From contig JANXTR010000033.1 of the NCBI GenBank assembly GCA_025352325.1, positions 1-64,000 on the forward strand: a stretch of DNA of 64,000 nt, read 5' to 3'. Positions 8,358 through 16,309 of the stretch are shown here, piece after piece (the stretch's first letter is position 1; every line of letters starts with the position of its first letter). A program made the position numbers and the translations under genes. The stretch comes from Microbacteriaceae bacterium. GTDB taxonomy: Bacteria > Actinomycetota > Actinomycetes > Actinomycetales > Microbacteriaceae. The notes under the pieces were generated by a model. It was given only the letters and a program-made list of their open reading frames with translations, did not search any database and was not told the origin of the DNA.

Positions 8358-9671
8358 ATTACTGAGTCGACTGAGCGTCAGCAGATCCTCGATCAGGTTC
8401 GATCGTTCGCGAAAACGTCCCTGGCAAAGGGGGAGTTCGTAGCCGGTGAAAGCACGGTTCCCGTCTCGGGGAAGGTGCTCGACCCCGAAGACCTGGTCGC
8501 CCTCGTCGATTCGTCTCTCGACGGTTGGCTCACGGCCGGGCGGTTCCACATCGATTTCGAGCGCGCACTGGCGAAGTATGTCGGCAGTCGGAGCGCGATG
8601 TTCGTCAACAGCGGCTCCAGCGCCAACCTGGTTGCACTCAGCGGGCTGACCAGCCCCAAGCTGGGAAAGCGCGCGCTCAAGCCGGGCGATGAAGTGCTGA
8701 CCGTTGCGGCGGGGTTTCCCACGACAGTGAACCCCATCATTCAGAACGGGATGCGCCCGGTGGTCGTCGACATCGAACTCGGCACCTACGACGCCATCGC
8801 CGAGCGGCTTCGTGAGGCCGTGGGTCCGAAGACCCGAGCCATCATGATGGCCCACACCCTGGGCAATCCCTTCGATCTCGATGTCGTCCAGGAACTGTGC
8901 AAAGAGCACGGCCTCTGGTTGATCGAGGACTCCTGCGACGCGCTCGGCTCCACGTACAACGGCAAGCGGACCGGAAGCTTCGGCGACACCGCGACCGTCA
9001 GCTTCTACCCGGCGCACCACATCACCACGGGAGAGGGCGGGGCCGTCTTCGTCAAGTCCCCCTTGGTGCGCAAGCAGGTTGAGTCGTTCCGAGACTGGGG
9101 ACGTGACTGCTACTGCGAGACCGGACACGACAACACCTGCTTCAAGCGTTTCGATTGGCAGCTCGGCGATCTCCCGCTCGGATACGACCACAAGTACATC
9201 TACAGCCACATCGGATACAACCTCAAAGCGACAGACATGCAGGCGGCACTCGGTCTGTCCCAGCTCGACAAGATCGACCGTTTCGTCGAGGCGCGCAAGC
9301 GCAACTTCAACCATCTCCACGCCCGCCTCACGGGCGTGGAGGGCCTCATCCTCCCCCGCGCGACGCCGAAGTCGGACCCATCGTGGTTCGGATTCCCGAT
9401 CACGCTGGACCCCGAACATCCGGTCGACCGCAACGCGCTCCAGCGCTTCCTCGATGCTCGCAAGATCGGCAGCAGACTCATCTTCGCCGGAAACCTCATG
9501 AAGCAGCCTGCGTATCGGAACGTCGACTTCCGAGTGGTGGGCGATATGACGAATACCGACATCATCATGAACCGCGCCTTCTGGGTTGGGGTCTATCCGG
9601 GCCTCACCATCCCCATGCTCGACTTCATCGCCGACTCGATCATCGAGTTCATGGAAACGGCCTCCCGGTAG
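8358..9671 (+). CDS. rfbH: CDP-4-dehydro-6-deoxyglucose 3-dehydrase (E1, PMP/[2Fe-2S]), apparent AUU start
   Basis: Removes the C3 hydroxyl of CDP-4-keto-6-deoxyglucose with PMP, forming the glucoseen intermediate. The aminotransferase-like fold has His (H220, in [12 protein letters not shown]) instead of the Schiff-base lysine. The cysteines sit at 193, 251, 253 and 261 as C-X57-C-X1-C-X7-C, the E1 iron-sulfur signature. With ATT at 8358 as start, length (437) and these residue numbers equal those known for Yersinia E1. The family N-terminus ([25 protein letters not shown]) is encoded upstream of the first conventional start, GTG at 8475, which would delete 39 conserved residues. The partner reductase E3 (RfbI/AscD type) is not in the window. 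Confidence 0.88.
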   Translation: MTESTERQQILDQVRSFAKTSLAKGEFVAGESTVPVSGKVLDPEDLVALVDSSLDGWLTAGRFHIDFERALAKYVGSRSAMFVNSGSSANLVALSGLTSPKLGKRALKPGDEVLTVAAGFPTTVNPIIQNGMRPVVVDIELGTYDAIAERLREAVGPKTRAIMMAHTLGNPFDLDVVQELCKEHGLWLIEDSCDALGSTYNGKRTGSFGDTATVSFYPAHHITTGEGGAVFVKSPLVRKQVESFRDWGRDCYCETGHDNTCFKRFDWQLGDLPLGYDHKYIYSHIGYNLKATDMQAALGLSQLDKIDRFVEARKRNFNHLHARLTGVEGLILPRATPKSDPSWFGFPITLDPEHPVDRNALQRFLDARKIGSRLIFAGNLMKQPAYRNVDFRVVGDMTNTDIIMNRAFWVGVYPGLTIPMLDFIADSIIEFMETASR

Positions 9672-9675
9672 CGCC

Positions 9676-10692
9676 GTGCATTATCTCGTCACCGGCCACA
9701 CCGGGTTCAAAGGGTCCTGGTTGTCACTGTGGTTGTCCGAGCGCGGTCACACCGTCTCGGGGCTGGCGCTCGACCCGGTTCCCGGTGGCCTGTTCGAGCG
9801 CACCGACATCGGTTCGCTTCTTACCCACGACCTTCGGGTGGATGTCCGCGATGCAGCGTCCGTGGCCGATGCGATCACCTCGATCGCGCCGGATGTCGTC
9901 TTCCACCTCGCGGCGCAGCCGTTGGTGCGGGAGTCATATCTGCGCCCCCGCGAAACGTTCGAGACGAACGTCATCGGAACGTTGAACGTGCTCGAAGCCG
10001 TCGCCGCGACGCCGTCTGTCGCCGCGCAGGTCATCGTGACCACGGACAAGGTCTATCGCAACGTCGATCGAGAAGCCGGCTATGTCGAGTCCGACCCGCT
10101 GGGTGGTGACGATCCGTACAGCGCGTCAAAGGCGATGGCCGACCTGCTGTCGCAGTCATGGGTCAAGAGCTTCCCGGGGGCACCGACCGCGATCGCCCGT
10201 GGCGGCAACGTGATTGGCGGTGGTGATGTGAGTGCCGATCGCCTGCTGCCGGATCTGCTCAACTCCTACGCCGCGGGCGTCCCGGCCGAGATCCGATATC
10301 CGGGTGCGGTGCGGCCCTGGCAGCACGTGCTCGACTGCCTGAACGGGTACCTCATGCTCTCCGACGCTCTGCTGGCGGGGAGAGGCGGTGGCACCTGGAA
10401 CATCGGGCCGGGCCGTGACAGCTTCGTGAGTGTCGGCGACGTCGCCGATCTGGCGGCGAGCTATTGGGGCGCAGCCGCGAGCTGGTCAACGGTCATCGGC
10501 GAGCAGCCCCACGAGGCGAACCTGCTGGCCCTCGACGCCACCCGGGCGGAGCATGTGCTGGGGTGGCGCAACCGCCTCCGATTCCGCACGAGCGTCGAAT
10601 GGACGATCGACTGGCAGAAGGCGGTCCTCGGTGGCGCGGACGCGGCCGTCGTCAGCCGTGCCCAGCTGGCGGCGTTCGACGCGCTCGGCTAG
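9676..10692 (+). CDS. rfbG: CDP-glucose 4,6-dehydratase
   Basis: Converts CDP-glucose to CDP-4-keto-6-deoxyglucose, the substrate of RfbH. The 338-residue SDR starts with the family signature GHTGFKGSWLSLWL at residue 6 and has VTTDKVYRN and the catalytic YSASK. I chose GTG at 9676, four bases after the rfbH stop, because it places the Rossmann loop at the normal distance; upstream in-frame codons overlap rfbH. The stop is shared with the convergent glycosyltransferase (4-base overlap). Known as ddhB in Yersinia. The gene order rfbH-rfbG here is the reverse of the enteric order. Confidence 0.93.
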   Translation: MHYLVTGHTGFKGSWLSLWLSERGHTVSGLALDPVPGGLFERTDIGSLLTHDLRVDVRDAASVADAITSIAPDVVFHLAAQPLVRESYLRPRETFETNVIGTLNVLEAVAATPSVAAQVIVTTDKVYRNVDREAGYVESDPLGGDDPYSASKAMADLLSQSWVKSFPGAPTAIARGGNVIGGGDVSADRLLPDLLNSYAAGVPAEIRYPGAVRPWQHVLDCLNGYLMLSDALLAGRGGGTWNIGPGRDSFVSVGDVADLAASYWGAAASWSTVIGEQPHEANLLALDATRAEHVLGWRNRLRFRTSVEWTIDWQKAVLGGADAAVVSRAQLAAFDALG

Positions 10693-11666
10693 GACGCCTT
10701 GCGGCGGGCTTCGAGCGATCCGGCGGCGACTGCGGCGGCATCCGCCGGGTCGACCAGGGTCGCACGGCGGTAGCTCGTCCATTTGCGCACGTGGAAGAAC
10801 GGGTTGACCACGAGCCAGTACAGGCGCCGGCGGACGCGGAAAGCCGGGTCCCGCACGATCCTCGCGGAGTCTCCGACCGATCCGCGCACCACGCGCCGCA
10901 GCACCGCCCGGCGTCGCATCGGTGGGATGACGGTGCCGATTTGACGGAGTGCGACGGTCTCGTCGAAGATTCTGGCGCCGAACTCGTCGTAGCTGAGATC
11001 GTTGGAGTGCTCCACGGCTGCACGGGGGGCGTAGGCCTTGTGGTAGCCGGCATCGATGACTTCACGACCGAAGAGCTGATCTTCCGAGTAGCGGACATCA
11101 CGGTACGGAATGGTCGTCAACACGAAATCGCGCCGCGTCGCCGAGTTGACATCGGAGTAGAAGCTCAGCGCATTCAGAGTGCCCTCATCCTCGGCGAACG
11201 CGCCACGGTAGAAGAGCGTCGTCCCGAAATCGGGGCCGAACCGGGCGAAGGCGCCGATGATGTCGTATTTCATGAGTGGGAAGCAGAACGGACGCGGAAC
11301 CTGTTTCCCCAGCACGGCGACGACCTTCTCGTCCAGCGAGAACGGTTCGAGCAGTTCCGCCAGCCAGGTCGGCGAGATCGGCACCGCATCGTGAGTCAGG
11401 TAGGCGATGAACCGACCGTGAGCCAGTTGGGCGGCGAGGTTGCGCGTCTTGCCGTGACCGAACTCCGCATTCGGGATCTGATGGAGGACGACGCTCGGGA
11501 AGTCGGCGACGATCTCCAGCGTGGAGTCGGTCGACCCCGAGTCGATGACCAGGATCTCCACACCGCCGTCGAGCTCCTGGGACGAGACGGCCTCGAGGAT
11601 TCGGCGAAGGTACACCTCGCCGTTGAAGGTCAGGATCGCGACGGTGGCTGTCGGCTGCTCAGACAT
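10689..11666 (-). CDS. Glycosyltransferase family 2, rhamnosyltransferase-like
   Basis: A 325-residue transferase with VAILTFNGEVYLRRIL at the N-terminus, VIDSGSTDSTLEI, the FGHGKTRNL segment and YLTHDAVPISPTWL as the metal-site region. The SGSTDxT...H(G)KTRN..A combination is typical of RfbN/RgpB-like rhamnosyltransferases. With dTDP-rhamnose genes a few kilobases away, it probably adds rhamnose to a surface polymer. It is the last gene of a minus-strand run (12581-13819, 11659-12588, 10689-11666) whose members overlap by 8 bases. Confidence 0.8.
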   Translation of the reverse strand: MSEQPTATVAILTFNGEVYLRRILEAVSSQELDGGVEILVIDSGSTDSTLEIVADFPSVVLHQIPNAEFGHGKTRNLAAQLAHGRFIAYLTHDAVPISPTWLAELLEPFSLDEKVVAVLGKQVPRPFCFPLMKYDIIGAFARFGPDFGTTLFYRGAFAEDEGTLNALSFYSDVNSATRRDFVLTTIPYRDVRYSEDQLFGREVIDAGYHKAYAPRAAVEHSNDLSYDEFGARIFDETVALRQIGTVIPPMRRRAVLRRVVRGSVGDSARIVRDPAFRVRRRLYWLVVNPFFHVRKWTSYRRATLVDPADAAAVAAGSLEARRKAS

Positions 11667-12588
11667 TCAGCTGTCCTTTGATCTCATCGAAGGTCCGGCG
11701 GATGCCCTCGTCGAGGTCCGTCAGGGGAGCGACGGCGAACTCGGTGCGGAACCTCGTGGTGTCGAGGACCACACGGTCCACGAACGTGCGCGGCACGGCG
11801 AGTTGACGGATCTCGAAGTCGACGTCGGTCACCCGGCGCAGCGCCTCGAGGATCTCCGTCACGGAGTGACCTGTGCCACTGCCCAGGTTGTACGTGTCGA
11901 AGTGCGGCGTCATGGCCACCAGAGATCCGATCATCGCGACGAGGTCTTCGACGTAGAGATAGTCGCGCACCATGCTGCCATCCCCGAATCGATCGACAGG
12001 ACGACCGAGCGCGATCTGTCGAAGCGCGATCGGGATGAGGCCCTGCCGCTTGTGGGGCCGCTGACGGGTCCCGTACGGGTTGGAGATGCGGAGGATGGTG
12101 GAGCTGAGCCCGTGCACGACCCGGAAGTACCTGAGGTAGTTCTCGATGGCCAACTTTCCGATGGCGTAGGGCGAGACTGGAAGGGTGTGGTCGTCTTCGA
12201 TGTACTCGGACCGTCCCTGAGGGCCGTAGATCGCCCCGCCCGTCGAGGCGAAGTACACGCGCTCGGTACCCGCCGCCACGCACGCCTCCAGCAGTTCGAC
12301 GGTCTGCGCCACGTTGGTGCGAATGTCCAGAGTCGGATCGCTCTCCGCGGTCGCGGGATTGGTCGACGACAGGAAATGGAAGACGAGTCTCTGACCCGCA
12401 ACGGCCGCCTCGAGATCACCGCGGCTGAGGAACTCCCCCCGCACGACCGTCACTCCGGTGGCGTCAAAGGTCGGTTCCTGCGAGCTGAAGCGATCGAACG
12501 CGGTCACCTCATGCCCGGCCGCCGTCAGTGCGTCGACGAGGTGCGAACCGAGGAATCCGTTCGCGCCGATGACCAGCGCGCTAGCCAC
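11659..12588 (-). CDS. NAD-dependent epimerase, UDP-glucose 4-epimerase-like
   Basis: A 309-residue extended SDR with VIGANGFLGSHLVDAL at residues 6-21, STGGAIYGP, the catalytic YAIGK and the RISNPYG and VRDYLYVEDL stretches common to nucleotide-sugar 4-epimerases. It could supply a galactose- or quinovose-type precursor for the neighbouring transferases. The exact sugar cannot be told. It overlaps the flanking genes by 8 bases on each side, so it belongs to the same transcript as both glycosyltransferases. Confidence 0.78.
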   Translation of the reverse strand: MASALVIGANGFLGSHLVDALTAAGHEVTAFDRFSSQEPTFDATGVTVVRGEFLSRGDLEAAVAGQRLVFHFLSSTNPATAESDPTLDIRTNVAQTVELLEACVAAGTERVYFASTGGAIYGPQGRSEYIEDDHTLPVSPYAIGKLAIENYLRYFRVVHGLSSTILRISNPYGTRQRPHKRQGLIPIALRQIALGRPVDRFGDGSMVRDYLYVEDLVAMIGSLVAMTPHFDTYNLGSGTGHSVTEILEALRRVTDVDFEIRQLAVPRTFVDRVVLDTTRFRTEFAVAPLTDLDEGIRRTFDEIKGQLNV

Positions 12589-13819
12589 GCATAGCCCGTT
12601 CGAAGGAGTCGACGAACTGGGCGCCCGAGCGCTCCCAGGTCACGTCCTTCAGGGAAGCGGACATCTTGACCGAACGCTCCACTGCATCCGCTCGCTCCAG
12701 CACCTCGATGAGCCGGTCGGCGATCGCCGAGGGGACGGGCGCGACGTATTCGATGTACGGGTTGTTCGAGACGAGTCGATTGTTCGGTGCGTCGTTGACG
12801 ACCGGCGCCACCCCGCTCGCCATCAGCTCGAGCGGCAGCAGTGACATGTTGGTCGCCGAGATCACAAGACCCGCCGCGCACCGGTTGTATACGTCGTTCA
12901 ACTCGGAGATCGCGAGACCGGACAAGTTCACGTGAGGGAACGGGACCGTCCACCGCGAGATGTCCCACCCCGCGAGGTTGATCGTGACATCGGGCCGACG
13001 GCGCGCGAACTCCTGCAAGCCCAGGATGCCCAGCTCGAATCCTCGACGCGGCGTCACGGGGCGCGCGTAGAAGAAGATCTCGGTGCGGGGCTCGCGATTG
13101 GTGACGAAGTAGGTGCTGCTGTCGACCGCGAAGTCGAAGTGGTCCGTCGGCATGCCGAACTCTTCGTGGAGCTTATGAGAGAGCCACCCACCCGCGGTGA
13201 TGCCGTGGAATCCGAAATGGTAGCTGTTCGAGGCGAGGATCGCTTCCGAACCCGCCGGGAAGAACGACGGCTCGAAATCCTGGACGAAGTAGAACCGTCG
13301 TGCGCGCGATTCGTCGACATAGACCGGATACGCGGTCTCCCAGGAGGTCGCAAAGATGGCCTGCACTGACGCGTCGACTCCGGCTTTCTCGTCGTACATC
13401 GCCATCTGCGCCGAGAGATTCGGATACGCCGGTGAGGCGTCGAGCATCGCCTTCATGTCGGCGATGTTCACGATGACCGCGGTGTTCGTATAGAAGTAGA
13501 TCAGGCAGCGGTGACCCGCCTTCTCGGCGTAGTCGATGAAGCGGAACAGGTTGTGGTGACCGCCGCTCATCGCGCTCGGCGGCGGCATCAGCCAGGCGAT
13601 GGTGACGGGTCCCGACTCGACGGCAGCGGGACGAGCCAGATGCTCGGGCGGGTTCGTCCAATCGACGGCAAGCGCGTCTCGTGTCTTCACCGCCATGTCG
13701 ACCGATTGACCGAGAAGGTCGACGCCGAGGCGCTTGCGGGTCCGTGAGAGGGCGGAGGGAAGGCCTTCGCTCTTGATGATCCGGATGCCGGTCGCCACGA
13801 GTCTGATGAACGTTCTCAA
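12581..13819 (-). CDS. Glycosyltransferase, WsaF/rhamnan-synthesis-like (GT4 type)
   Basis: The protein shows WLMPPPSAMSGGHHNLFRF near residue 60, then a long middle part with FYFVQDFEPSFFPAGSE, and a C-terminal half with EIFFYARPVTPRRGFELG and LLPLELMASGVAPVVND. This order matches the rhamnosyltransferase WsaF of S-layer glycan synthesis and relatives in actinobacterial rhamnan clusters. The likely donor is therefore dTDP-rhamnose, made by the rml genes nearby. The start is uncertain: TTG at 13819 gives a plausible basic N-terminus, while another TTG at 13876 would add 19 residues but lacks a ribosome site. Confidence 0.78.
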   Translation of the reverse strand: MRTFIRLVATGIRIIKSEGLPSALSRTRKRLGVDLLGQSVDMAVKTRDALAVDWTNPPEHLARPAAVESGPVTIAWLMPPPSAMSGGHHNLFRFIDYAEKAGHRCLIYFYTNTAVIVNIADMKAMLDASPAYPNLSAQMAMYDEKAGVDASVQAIFATSWETAYPVYVDESRARRFYFVQDFEPSFFPAGSEAILASNSYHFGFHGITAGGWLSHKLHEEFGMPTDHFDFAVDSSTYFVTNREPRTEIFFYARPVTPRRGFELGILGLQEFARRRPDVTINLAGWDISRWTVPFPHVNLSGLAISELNDVYNRCAAGLVISATNMSLLPLELMASGVAPVVNDAPNNRLVSNNPYIEYVAPVPSAIADRLIEVLERADAVERSVKMSASLKDVTWERSGAQFVDSFERAMRG

Positions 13820-13891
13820 GGGGATCCCATCCGGGTCGTCAGGCCGATGATTGCGACGAACGCCCCATGGTAGCAAGGGGGCGGAGGGTGT

Positions 13892-13915
13892 CGCGGCGGT
13901 GTCAGGACCGCCGCG
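13892..13915. repeat. Perfect 9-bp hairpin between divergent glycosyltransferase genes
   Basis: CGCGGCGGT (13892-13900) pairs with ACCGCCGCG (13907-13915) around a 6-base loop. It lies just upstream of the -10 box of wbbL and downstream of the divergent gene's start. No T-tract follows on either strand, so it is more likely an operator or insulating structure than an intrinsic terminator. Confidence 0.5.
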
Positions 13916-13921
13916 TATGAT
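13916..13921 (+). promoter_or_regulatory. -10 box of a probable leaderless wbbL transcript
   Basis: TATGAT is followed by 8 bases and then the ATG at 13930, so transcription would begin at or next to the start codon. No ribosome site precedes the ATG, which fits leaderless translation. Confidence 0.45.
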
Positions 13922-13929
13922 GAAGGCCC

Positions 13930-14817
13930 ATGGTTGCGTCCAGACTCTCTTCGACGGCCGTCATCACCGTGAGCTATAACTCGAGCGCACATCTGCGCCC
14001 GTTCCTGGAATCCGTCAGGGGCAGCGAGCCGGAGAACGTTCTGGTCATCGTCGCCGACAACGGTTCGGATGACCTCGACCTCGTCGTGGCCCTCACCGAA
14101 GAGTTCGATGCGCGGTTGCTGCAGCTGGGCGAAAACCTCGGCTACGGCGGGGCGATCAATCGTGCGACCTTGATGTTGACACCCGAGATCGAGTCGATCC
14201 TTGTGGTGAATCCCGACGTCAGCTTCCAGCCCGGTTCGATCGCGACGTTGCTGGAGACGTTGGACGCGCATCCCGCAGCCGGAGCCGTCGGTCCTCGAGT
14301 TCTCAACTCCGACGGCTCGGTCTACCCCTCCGCCCGTCGTCTGCCCTCCCTCCGCACCGGAGTCGGCCACGCGCTCTTCGGCAAGCTCTGGCCCGCAAAC
14401 CCTTGGACGCGTCTGTACCTCTCGGACGCCTTCGAATCGACGACCATCACGCCGGCGGGATGGCTATCGGGGTCGTGCGTGCTCGTTCGACGTTCGGCGT
14501 TCGACGGCGTTGGCGGGTTCGACGACGACTACTTCATGTACTTCGAGGACGTCGACCTGGGCTTCCGCCTGGGAAAGGCCGACTGGCTGAGTCTCTACGA
14601 TCCCCAGGCCTCGGTCGTCCACACCGGCGCGCATTCGACGAGCACCGAATCGCGAAGGATGCTCGAGGTGCACCACCAAAGTGCGTACCGCTTCCTGCGG
14701 AAGAAGTACTCAGCTGTCTACCTCGCACCCTTGCGACTCGCGCTGCGAGTCGCACTTGGCGCCCGGGCGATGGTGCAGGTGCGTCAGGCGGAGCGGGCTA
14801 CTCGAAAGCCTCGCTGA
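13930..14817 (+). CDS. wbbL: dTDP-rhamnosyltransferase, WbbL-like GT2
   Basis: A 295-residue GT2 enzyme with [57 protein letters not shown] and [15 protein letters not shown]. These are the motifs, in order, of WbbL, which adds L-rhamnose to decaprenyl-diphospho-GlcNAc and so starts the linker between peptidoglycan and the surface polysaccharide in actinobacteria. It sits next to rmlA and rmlC, which provide dTDP-rhamnose. Its 3' end overlaps that of rmlA by 20 bases in convergent orientation. Confidence 0.87.
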   Translation: MVASRLSSTAVITVSYNSSAHLRPFLESVRGSEPENVLVIVADNGSDDLDLVVALTEEFDARLLQLGENLGYGGAINRATLMLTPEIESILVVNPDVSFQPGSIATLLETLDAHPAAGAVGPRVLNSDGSVYPSARRLPSLRTGVGHALFGKLWPANPWTRLYLSDAFESTTITPAGWLSGSCVLVRRSAFDGVGGFDDDYFMYFEDVDLGFRLGKADWLSLYDPQASVVHTGAHSTSTESRRMLEVHHQSAYRFLRKKYSAVYLAPLRLALRVALGARAMVQVRQAERATRKPR

Positions 14818-15670
14818 GCAGACCGAGCAGATACCCGCCGTATCCGCTCTTGCGCAGGGGCTCGGCAAGCTCGCGAAGGCGATCATCGTCGATCCACCCG
14901 GCGCGCCAGGCAACTTCCTCGATGCATCCGATCTTGAAACCTTGCCGATCTTCGATCACCCGGACGTACTCCGACGCCTGCATCATCGACTCGAAGGTGC
15001 CGGTGTCGAGCCAGGCGGTCCCGCGGTCGAGGACCTGGACCCGGAGCTTGGATGCCATGAGGTAGATCTCGTTCACCGTCGAGATCTCATACTCGCCTCG
15101 CGCGCTGCGCTCGATGGTCTTGGCGATCCCGACGACCGTGTTGTCGTAAAAGTACAGGCCGGGGACCGCATAGTTGCTCTTTGGATGCGTCGGCTTCTCC
15201 TCGATGGAGATCGCCGTCATGTCGGCGTCGAACTCGACGACGCCGTACGCGTTGGGATTGGCCACGTGGTACGCGAAGATTAGACCTCCGTCGATCTCCC
15301 CGTCCGTGGTGAGGGACGTGCCCAATCCGGCGCCGTGGAAGATGTTGTCTCCGAGCACCAGCGCGACGCTCTCGTCCCCGATGAAATCCTCACCGATCAC
15401 GAACGCCTGGGCGAGTCCATCTGGCGCCTCCTGGATCGCGTACTCCAACCGGATTCCGAGGTCGCTGCCGTCGCCGAGCAGCGAGCGGAACTGGGCGTCG
15501 TACTCGGCCGTGGTGATGATCAGGATCTCGCGCACCCCCGCCATCATCAGCGTCGAGAGAGGGTAGTAGATCATCGGCTTGTCGAAGATCGGCATCAGCT
15601 GCTTCGAAATGCCCTTGGTGATGGGCCAGAGTCGCGATCCGGTTCCGCCGGCGAGGATAATTCCGCGCAT
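14798..15670 (-). CDS. rmlA: Glucose-1-phosphate thymidylyltransferase
   Basis: The first enzyme of dTDP-L-rhamnose synthesis: dTTP plus glucose 1-phosphate gives dTDP-glucose. The 290-residue protein has [18 protein letters not shown] at residues 8-25 (signature nucleotidyltransferase loop), [13 protein letters not shown], and LGDNIFHG with the metal-binding Asp. Length and start agree with the family (about 289). It follows rmlC with a 3-base gap, so rmlC-rmlA are co-transcribed on the minus strand. Confidence 0.96.
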   Translation of the reverse strand: MRGIILAGGTGSRLWPITKGISKQLMPIFDKPMIYYPLSTLMMAGVREILIITTAEYDAQFRSLLGDGSDLGIRLEYAIQEAPDGLAQAFVIGEDFIGDESVALVLGDNIFHGAGLGTSLTTDGEIDGGLIFAYHVANPNAYGVVEFDADMTAISIEEKPTHPKSNYAVPGLYFYDNTVVGIAKTIERSARGEYEISTVNEIYLMASKLRVQVLDRGTAWLDTGTFESMMQASEYVRVIEDRQGFKIGCIEEVAWRAGWIDDDRLRELAEPLRKSGYGGYLLGLLSEAFE

Positions 15671-15673
15671 GCC

Positions 15674-16285
15674 TCAGTTCCCCGCTCGGTCGAGTTCGTC
15701 GTAGTAGCGCACCGTGTCGGCCCAGTTCGGAAGAAGCCCGAGTTCGGCCGCGGCGCTCAGACCGGGCGCCTCGGTGTCCTTCGGAGACAGGACGAGCTCG
15801 CCGGCCTCCGCGGGAAACCGGAGCGCGATCTCGTCGTCGAGCGGATTGATGCCGTGCTCCCGCGTGGCGTTGTACACGTCGGAGACGAGGTAGTTCACGA
15901 CCGTCCGGTCGGTGAGCGAGACGAAGCAGTGCCCGAGACCCTCCGCGAGATAGACGGCCTTTCGATCGACATCATCGAGAAGCACGGAGTCCCAGAGGCC
16001 GAAGGTCGGCGAGCCGACGCGGATATCGATGACGAAGTCGATGATGGCCCCCGTCGCGACGGTGACGTACTTCGCCTGACCCCGCGGGACATCCGCGAAA
16101 TGGATGCCACGCACTACCCCCTTGGCCGACACCGACGCGTTCGCCTGCCGGAGGTCGAGGGGGTGCCCGACCACCGCGCCGAGCGTGTCGAAGCGATACC
16201 ACTCGAGGAAGACGCCGCGATCATCGGGAAACTGCCGAGGGGTGATCTCCCACGATCCGGGGATCGAAAGCTCACGGATCTGCAC
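15674..16285 (-). CDS. rmlC: dTDP-4-dehydrorhamnose 3,5-epimerase
   Basis: A 203-residue cupin enzyme that epimerises C3 and C5 of dTDP-4-keto-6-deoxyglucose. Visible motifs are DDRGVFLEWYR, RQANASVSAKGVVRGIHF with the catalytic His, AKYVTV, and the C-terminal half with YLAEGLGHCFVSL. The N-terminus IRELSIPGSWEITPRQF is typical of actinobacterial RmlC. It lies upstream of rmlA in the same transcript and downstream of a large glycosyltransferase gene (24-base gap). Confidence 0.95.
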   Translation of the reverse strand: MQIRELSIPGSWEITPRQFPDDRGVFLEWYRFDTLGAVVGHPLDLRQANASVSAKGVVRGIHFADVPRGQAKYVTVATGAIIDFVIDIRVGSPTFGLWDSVLLDDVDRKAVYLAEGLGHCFVSLTDRTVVNYLVSDVYNATREHGINPLDDEIALRFPAEAGELVLSPKDTEAPGLSAAAELGLLPNWADTVRYYDELDRAGN

Positions 16286-16309
16286 GGTCAGGAGCCTATC
16301 AAGAGCCGA

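Noticed and set aside
8475-9671. GTG at 8475 as the start of rfbH
   Set aside because: It would remove 39 residues that are conserved in the E1 family and has no ribosome site; ATT at 8358 fits length and residue numbering.
8358-9671. ColD-type (GDP-4-keto-6-deoxymannose) dehydrase instead of E1
   Set aside because: ColD lacks iron-sulfur ligands; here all four cysteines are present at the E1 spacing and CDP-sugar genes flank it.
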